Below are positions 6,261 to 8,270 of a DNA stretch of 8,270 bases, piece after piece. The notes beneath the pieces are model-generated. The model saw nothing but the letters and a program-made list of their open reading frames with translations, was not told where the DNA came from and ran no database searches. The position numbers and the translations under genes were made by a program. Each line of letters starts with the position of its first letter. Positions within the stretch are counted from its first letter, which is position 1. Source of the DNA: Clostridia bacterium (GTDB lineage Bacteria > Bacillota > Clostridia > Oscillospirales > Acutalibacteraceae). The stretch covers positions 1-8,270 of the forward strand of contig JAKSQR010000061.1 of the NCBI GenBank assembly GCA_024404065.1, read 5' to 3'.

Positions 6261-6297
6261 ATAAAAAATTTATCCGGAGGTAAAAATAACTCCGGAT
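6261..6297 (-). terminator. Rho-independent terminator of the Rrf2 regulator gene
   Basis: ATCCGGAG (6272-6279) and CTCCGGAT (6290-6297) form a perfect 8-bp GC-rich stem with a 10-base loop. On the - strand it is followed by AAATTTTTTAT. It lies 22 bases past the stop of the Rrf2 gene and 20 bases before the -35 of the metY promoter, insulating the two transcripts. The + strand side (TTTT after the stem) is weaker. Confidence 0.85.
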
Positions 6298-6319
6298 TTT
6301 AAGTGAAATTTAAGACGCA

Positions 6320-6754
6320 TTATATAATGTAATTATCTGTACCTTTAACGGTATAGTTATCTATAATGCTTTGTATGGTAATATTTTCAAGGTAGTTAAG
6401 CATTACATCCTTAAGGCCTGACCATACGGGCAGAGTAATACATTCACCGCAGCGGGGGCATTCATTAGGGCTCTGCTGCAGGCAGGCAACAGGAGAAAGT
6501 CCGTTTTCTGTTTCTTTAAGGATTTCTGCTACTGTAACCTGGTCGGGTGATTTTGAAAGGCGATAGCCACCCTGATATCCTCTGGCAGTTTTAAGTATGC
6601 CGGATTTGTTAAGAATCATAATAATCTGTTCAAGATATTTTTTGGATATATCCTGTCTTTCTGCAATATCTTTAAGTGAAACATAGCCGTCACCCTGATT
6701 TTGCGCAAGGTCTATTACCATTCTTAATGCGTATCTGCCACGTGTGGAAATCAC
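6320..6754 (-). CDS. Rrf2-family transcription regulator, IscR-like with four-cysteine cluster motif, 144 aa
   Basis: This is a winged-helix DNA-binding regulator of the Rrf2 family. The start chosen is GTG at 6754, giving MISTRGRYALRMVIDLA as in family members, with AGAGAGGTG ending six bases upstream. A GTG three codons earlier (6763) overlaps that ribosome binding site. The helix-turn-helix is near residues 26-52 (VSLKDIAERQDISKKYLEQI), and the wing is TARGYQGGYRLSKSPDQVTV (56-75). The effector loop holds C91-x7-C99-x2-C102-x2-C105. E. coli IscR binds its [2Fe-2S] cluster through three Cys and one His at wider spacing, so this looks like a cluster-binding variant rather than CymR, which lacks such a cluster. 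The gene sits upstream of a sulfide-fixation/Fe-S operon and has related operators at its own promoter and that operon's promoter. IscR-like function is inferred, not shown. Confidence 0.9.
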   Translation of the reverse strand: MISTRGRYALRMVIDLAQNQGDGYVSLKDIAERQDISKKYLEQIIMILNKSGILKTARGYQGGYRLSKSPDQVTVAEILKETENGLSPVACLQQSPNECPRCGECITLPVWSGLKDVMLNYLENITIQSIIDNYTVKGTDNYII

Positions 6755-6786
6755 AATAATCACCTCTCTGATTAACTATGTTTTGA

Positions 6787-6815
6787 ATTATACTACTAAA
6801 TCAGTAGACATTCAA
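6787..6815 (-). promoter_or_regulatory. Promoter of the Rrf2 regulator gene
   Basis: On the - strand there is a -35 TTGAAT (6810-6815), a 17-base spacer and a perfect -10 TATAAT (6787-6792). The predicted start near 6780 gives a short leader with the AGAGAGGTG ribosome binding site. The spacer is almost entirely filled by a palindromic operator. Confidence 0.85.
6793..6807 (-). promoter_or_regulatory. Autoregulatory operator inside the Rrf2 gene promoter
   Basis: CTACT and AGTAG arms flank a 5-base centre, and all 15 bases lie between the -35 and -10 boxes. Read as CTACTAAATCAGTAG (+ strand), it matches the core CCACTAAGTCTGTAG of the site downstream of the metY promoter at 12 of 15 positions. 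A protein bound here would exclude RNA polymerase. The adjacent Rrf2 protein is the natural candidate binder. Confidence 0.7.
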
Positions 6816-6835
6816 GTATTTATTCAGATTTTCTT

Positions 6836-6869
6836 AAAAAAGCAATAAAACTGACCCTCAGATGTTGCT
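6836..6869 (-). terminator. Weak hairpin with U run in the divergent intergenic region
   Basis: On the - strand AGCAA (6865-6869) pairs with TTGCT (6841-6845), with an inner CTGA (6858-6861) / TCAG (6851-6854) stem, and TTTTT follows (6836-6840). It looks like a poor terminator read towards the Rrf2 gene. No gene on that strand ends here, so it may stop antisense transcription coming out of topB, or may be chance in AT-rich DNA. Confidence 0.3.
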
Positions 6870-6877
6870 TATATCAC

Positions 6878-6906
6878 TTGTAAAACCCGTTACTTTATGG
6901 TATTAT
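6878..6906 (+). promoter_or_regulatory. Predicted promoter of topB
   Basis: TTGTAA (6878-6883), a 17-base spacer and TATTAT (6901-6906) form a fair sigma-70/sigma-A promoter. Only six bases separate the -10 from the topB ATG, so the predicted start point falls on or next to the start codon. The bases 6897-6914 also form an inverted repeat (ATGGTA, six bases, TACCAT) spanning the -10 and start codon, a possible operator. Confidence 0.55.
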
Positions 6907-6912
6907 ATTACC

Positions 6913-8270
6913 ATGATATTAGTAATTGCAGAGAAGCCAAGCCTTGCCCGTAATATTGTGGCAGGTATTGACTCTAAGATGAAAAAGAATAACGGATATT
7001 TTGAGGGCTCAGGCTACATTGTAACCTGGGCTTTCGGTCATTTGTTTTCTCTTTCTGATATTGAGGATTACACAGGCCCTACATCCACAGGCAGATGGAG
7101 TATGGAGAATATTCCCTGCTTCCCTGAGAAATTCACCTTTGCCCTGAAGAAAGGCGCTGATAACAAGGTTGATTCAGGTGTGGAGAGGCAGTTTAATACA
7201 ATTAAAAACCTTTGTAACAGAGCTGATGTTACTGAGATTGTAAATGCAGGGGATGCTGACCGTGAGGGTGAAATAATTGTGCGCCTTTGCATAGATAACG
7301 CAAATGTGAGCGGCAAAAAGCTTTCCAGATTATGGCTGCCGGACCAGACCCCCGAAACTGTTAGGGAAGCACTTAAATCAATGAAGGATGAGAGTGAGTA
7401 TCAGAACCTTGCAAATGAGGGCTTCAGCCGTACATATATTGATTGGCTTTATGGTGTAAACCTTACCCGCTATGCCACCCTTCGCACAGGTGCTTTGCTC
7501 AGAGTAGGCAGGGTAATTGTGCCCATAGTTAAGGCTATATATGACAGGGACAAATCTATTGAAAATTTTGTACCCGATATTTATTATGCTCTTGTAAGCA
7601 AAGCAGAAACCAATGGTGAGGTAGTTGAGCTTACATCAAAATACACCTTCCCTAAGGAAAAGGCAGCTACTGCCCAGCGTGCATGTGACAAGCTTAATGC
7701 TCAGGTTGCAACGGTTACTGCGAAAAAGACAAGCAAAACTACTCTTAATCCGCCTAAACTTTTTTCCCTTTCAAAGTTGCAGAATTACCTTGGCAAAAAG
7801 TTCAAAATGCCTATGGATGATTCCTTGCGCATCACTCAGGATTTATACGAAAAGGGCTACCTTACCTATCCACGTACCAATTCAGAGTATCTTGCCACAG
7901 CAGAAAAGGATAAGATAAAAACCATTATTAAAAACGTTGCAGGCTTAGGCTATCCCGTAGCATTTGTTGATAAAAAATCAATTTTTGATGACAGCAAGAT
8001 TGAGAGCCACTCCGCTCTTACTCCTACCTATAAAATTCCAAATCCACAATCGCTGACTGATGAGGAAAAAATAGTATATACAGCAGTGCTCAAGCGCTTT
8101 GTTGCAGTATTCTGCTCTGAGCCCTGTATTGCACAAAAAACTGAGATGACCGTAAGTGTAGGTGACTGTGAGGATTATATTCTTAAAGGCACCATTATAG
8201 TAGAAGAGGGCTTTACAAAGTTTGATAACTCCTCTGTAAGCGGCAATAAAATTTTACCAAACCTTGAAAA
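6913..8270 (+). CDS. topB: Type IA DNA topoisomerase (TopB/topoisomerase III-like), N-terminal part, runs off window
   Basis: The frame is open from ATG 6913 to the window end (452 complete codons), and the C-terminus is missing. Type IA topoisomerases cut and pass single DNA strands to relax negative supercoils or decatenate DNA. The Toprim domain (about 1-140) shows MILVIAEKPSLAR with catalytic E7 and K8, and the metal-binding D114-x-D116-x-E118 in NAGDADREGE. The catalytic tyrosine is Y319 in GYLTYPRTN, with R321 next to it, and ESHSALTPT (H366) matches the conserved HxAxxPT motif. The start is fixed by the family N-terminus, although there is no Shine-Dalgarno sequence; an in-frame ATG at 6862 is rejected. 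Two motifs deviate: GRVIVP where GRVQTP is usual, and YPRTN where YPRTD/S is usual. It is transcribed divergently from the Rrf2 gene. No mobile-element gene is visible here, so a chromosomal or transferred origin is undecided. Confidence 0.9.
   Translation, partial: MILVIAEKPSLARNIVAGIDSKMKKNNGYFEGSGYIVTWAFGHLFSLSDIEDYTGPTSTGRWSMENIPCFPEKFTFALKKGADNKVDSGVERQFNTIKNLCNRADVTEIVNAGDADREGEIIVRLCIDNANVSGKKLSRLWLPDQTPETVREALKSMKDESEYQNLANEGFSRTYIDWLYGVNLTRYATLRTGALLRVGRVIVPIVKAIYDRDKSIENFVPDIYYALVSKAETNGEVVELTSKYTFPKEKAATAQRACDKLNAQVATVTAKKTSKTTLNPPKLFSLSKLQNYLGKKFKMPMDDSLRITQDLYEKGYLTYPRTNSEYLATAEKDKIKTIIKNVAGLGYPVAFVDKKSIFDDSKIESHSALTPTYKIPNPQSLTDEEKIVYTAVLKRFVAVFCSEPCIAQKTEMTVSVGDCEDYILKGTIIVEEGFTKFDNSSVSGNKILPNLE

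Noticed and set aside
6755..6763. GTG at 6763 as start of the Rrf2 regulator
   Set aside because: It lies within the ribosome binding site that serves GTG 6754, and the family N-terminus (MxISTRGRYALR) fits the later start.
6862..6912. In-frame upstream ATG at 6862 as topB start
   Set aside because: No ribosome binding site, it would put the predicted promoter inside the gene, and it adds 17 residues before the conserved MILVIAEKPS.
7068..7918. - strand ORF (7068-7316) and + strand out-of-frame ORF (7625-7918) within topB
   Set aside because: Both overlap the intact, conserved topoisomerase frame and have no independent support.
1..8270. CRISPR arrays, tRNA/rRNA genes, insertion sequences or attachment sites
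   Set aside because: No regularly spaced repeats, tRNA-like cloverleaf, transposase-like protein or terminal repeats were seen on either strand.

Overview
The window looks like chromosome from a low-GC Gram-positive anaerobe, most likely a Clostridia/Oscillospiraceae-type gut bacterium. The basis is AT-rich intergenic DNA, strong AGGAG-type ribosome binding sites, consensus sigma-70/sigma-A promoters, and a compact Rrf2/NifS/NifU-type Fe-S gene set. The taxonomic call is inference.

Left block (1-2081, + strand): the 3' part of a MATE-family multidrug transporter overlaps a DUF1349 (concanavalin A-like fold) gene by 8 bases. A hairpin terminator follows, then an XRE-type helix-turn-helix protein with a zinc-ribbon domain. 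A bidirectional terminator at 2089-2117 separates this block from the convergent operon.

Central block (2117-6240, - strand; transcribed right to left): promoter, operator, a 24-codon leader ORF, metY, cysK, iscS, iscU. MetY and CysK fix sulfide into homocysteine and cysteine. IscS removes sulfur from cysteine and IscU is the scaffold on which Fe-S clusters are built. The gaps between the four enzyme genes are 10-30 bases, with no internal terminator, so this reads as one operon running from sulfide fixation to cluster assembly.

Regulatory block (6083-6815): an Rrf2-family regulator with four clustered cysteines (IscR-like) lies just upstream on the same strand, with its own promoter and terminator. 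A 15-bp operator core sits exactly in the spacer of its own promoter. A related site (12/15 identical) sits just downstream of the metY promoter start point. This predicts autoregulation plus operon repression by one protein. Between that operator and metY is an undocumented small ORF with a strong ribosome binding site, ending Arg-Cys-Cys-Cys-Lys-stop. It looks like a cysteine-sensing leader peptide, and I consider it the most interesting element here. The operon would then be controlled by Fe-S status through the repressor and by Cys-tRNA supply through the leader peptide.

Right block (6816-8270, + strand): a divergent promoter and the first 452 codons of a type IA topoisomerase (TopB/topoisomerase III-like), running off the window. 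Its promoter geometry suggests a leaderless mRNA.
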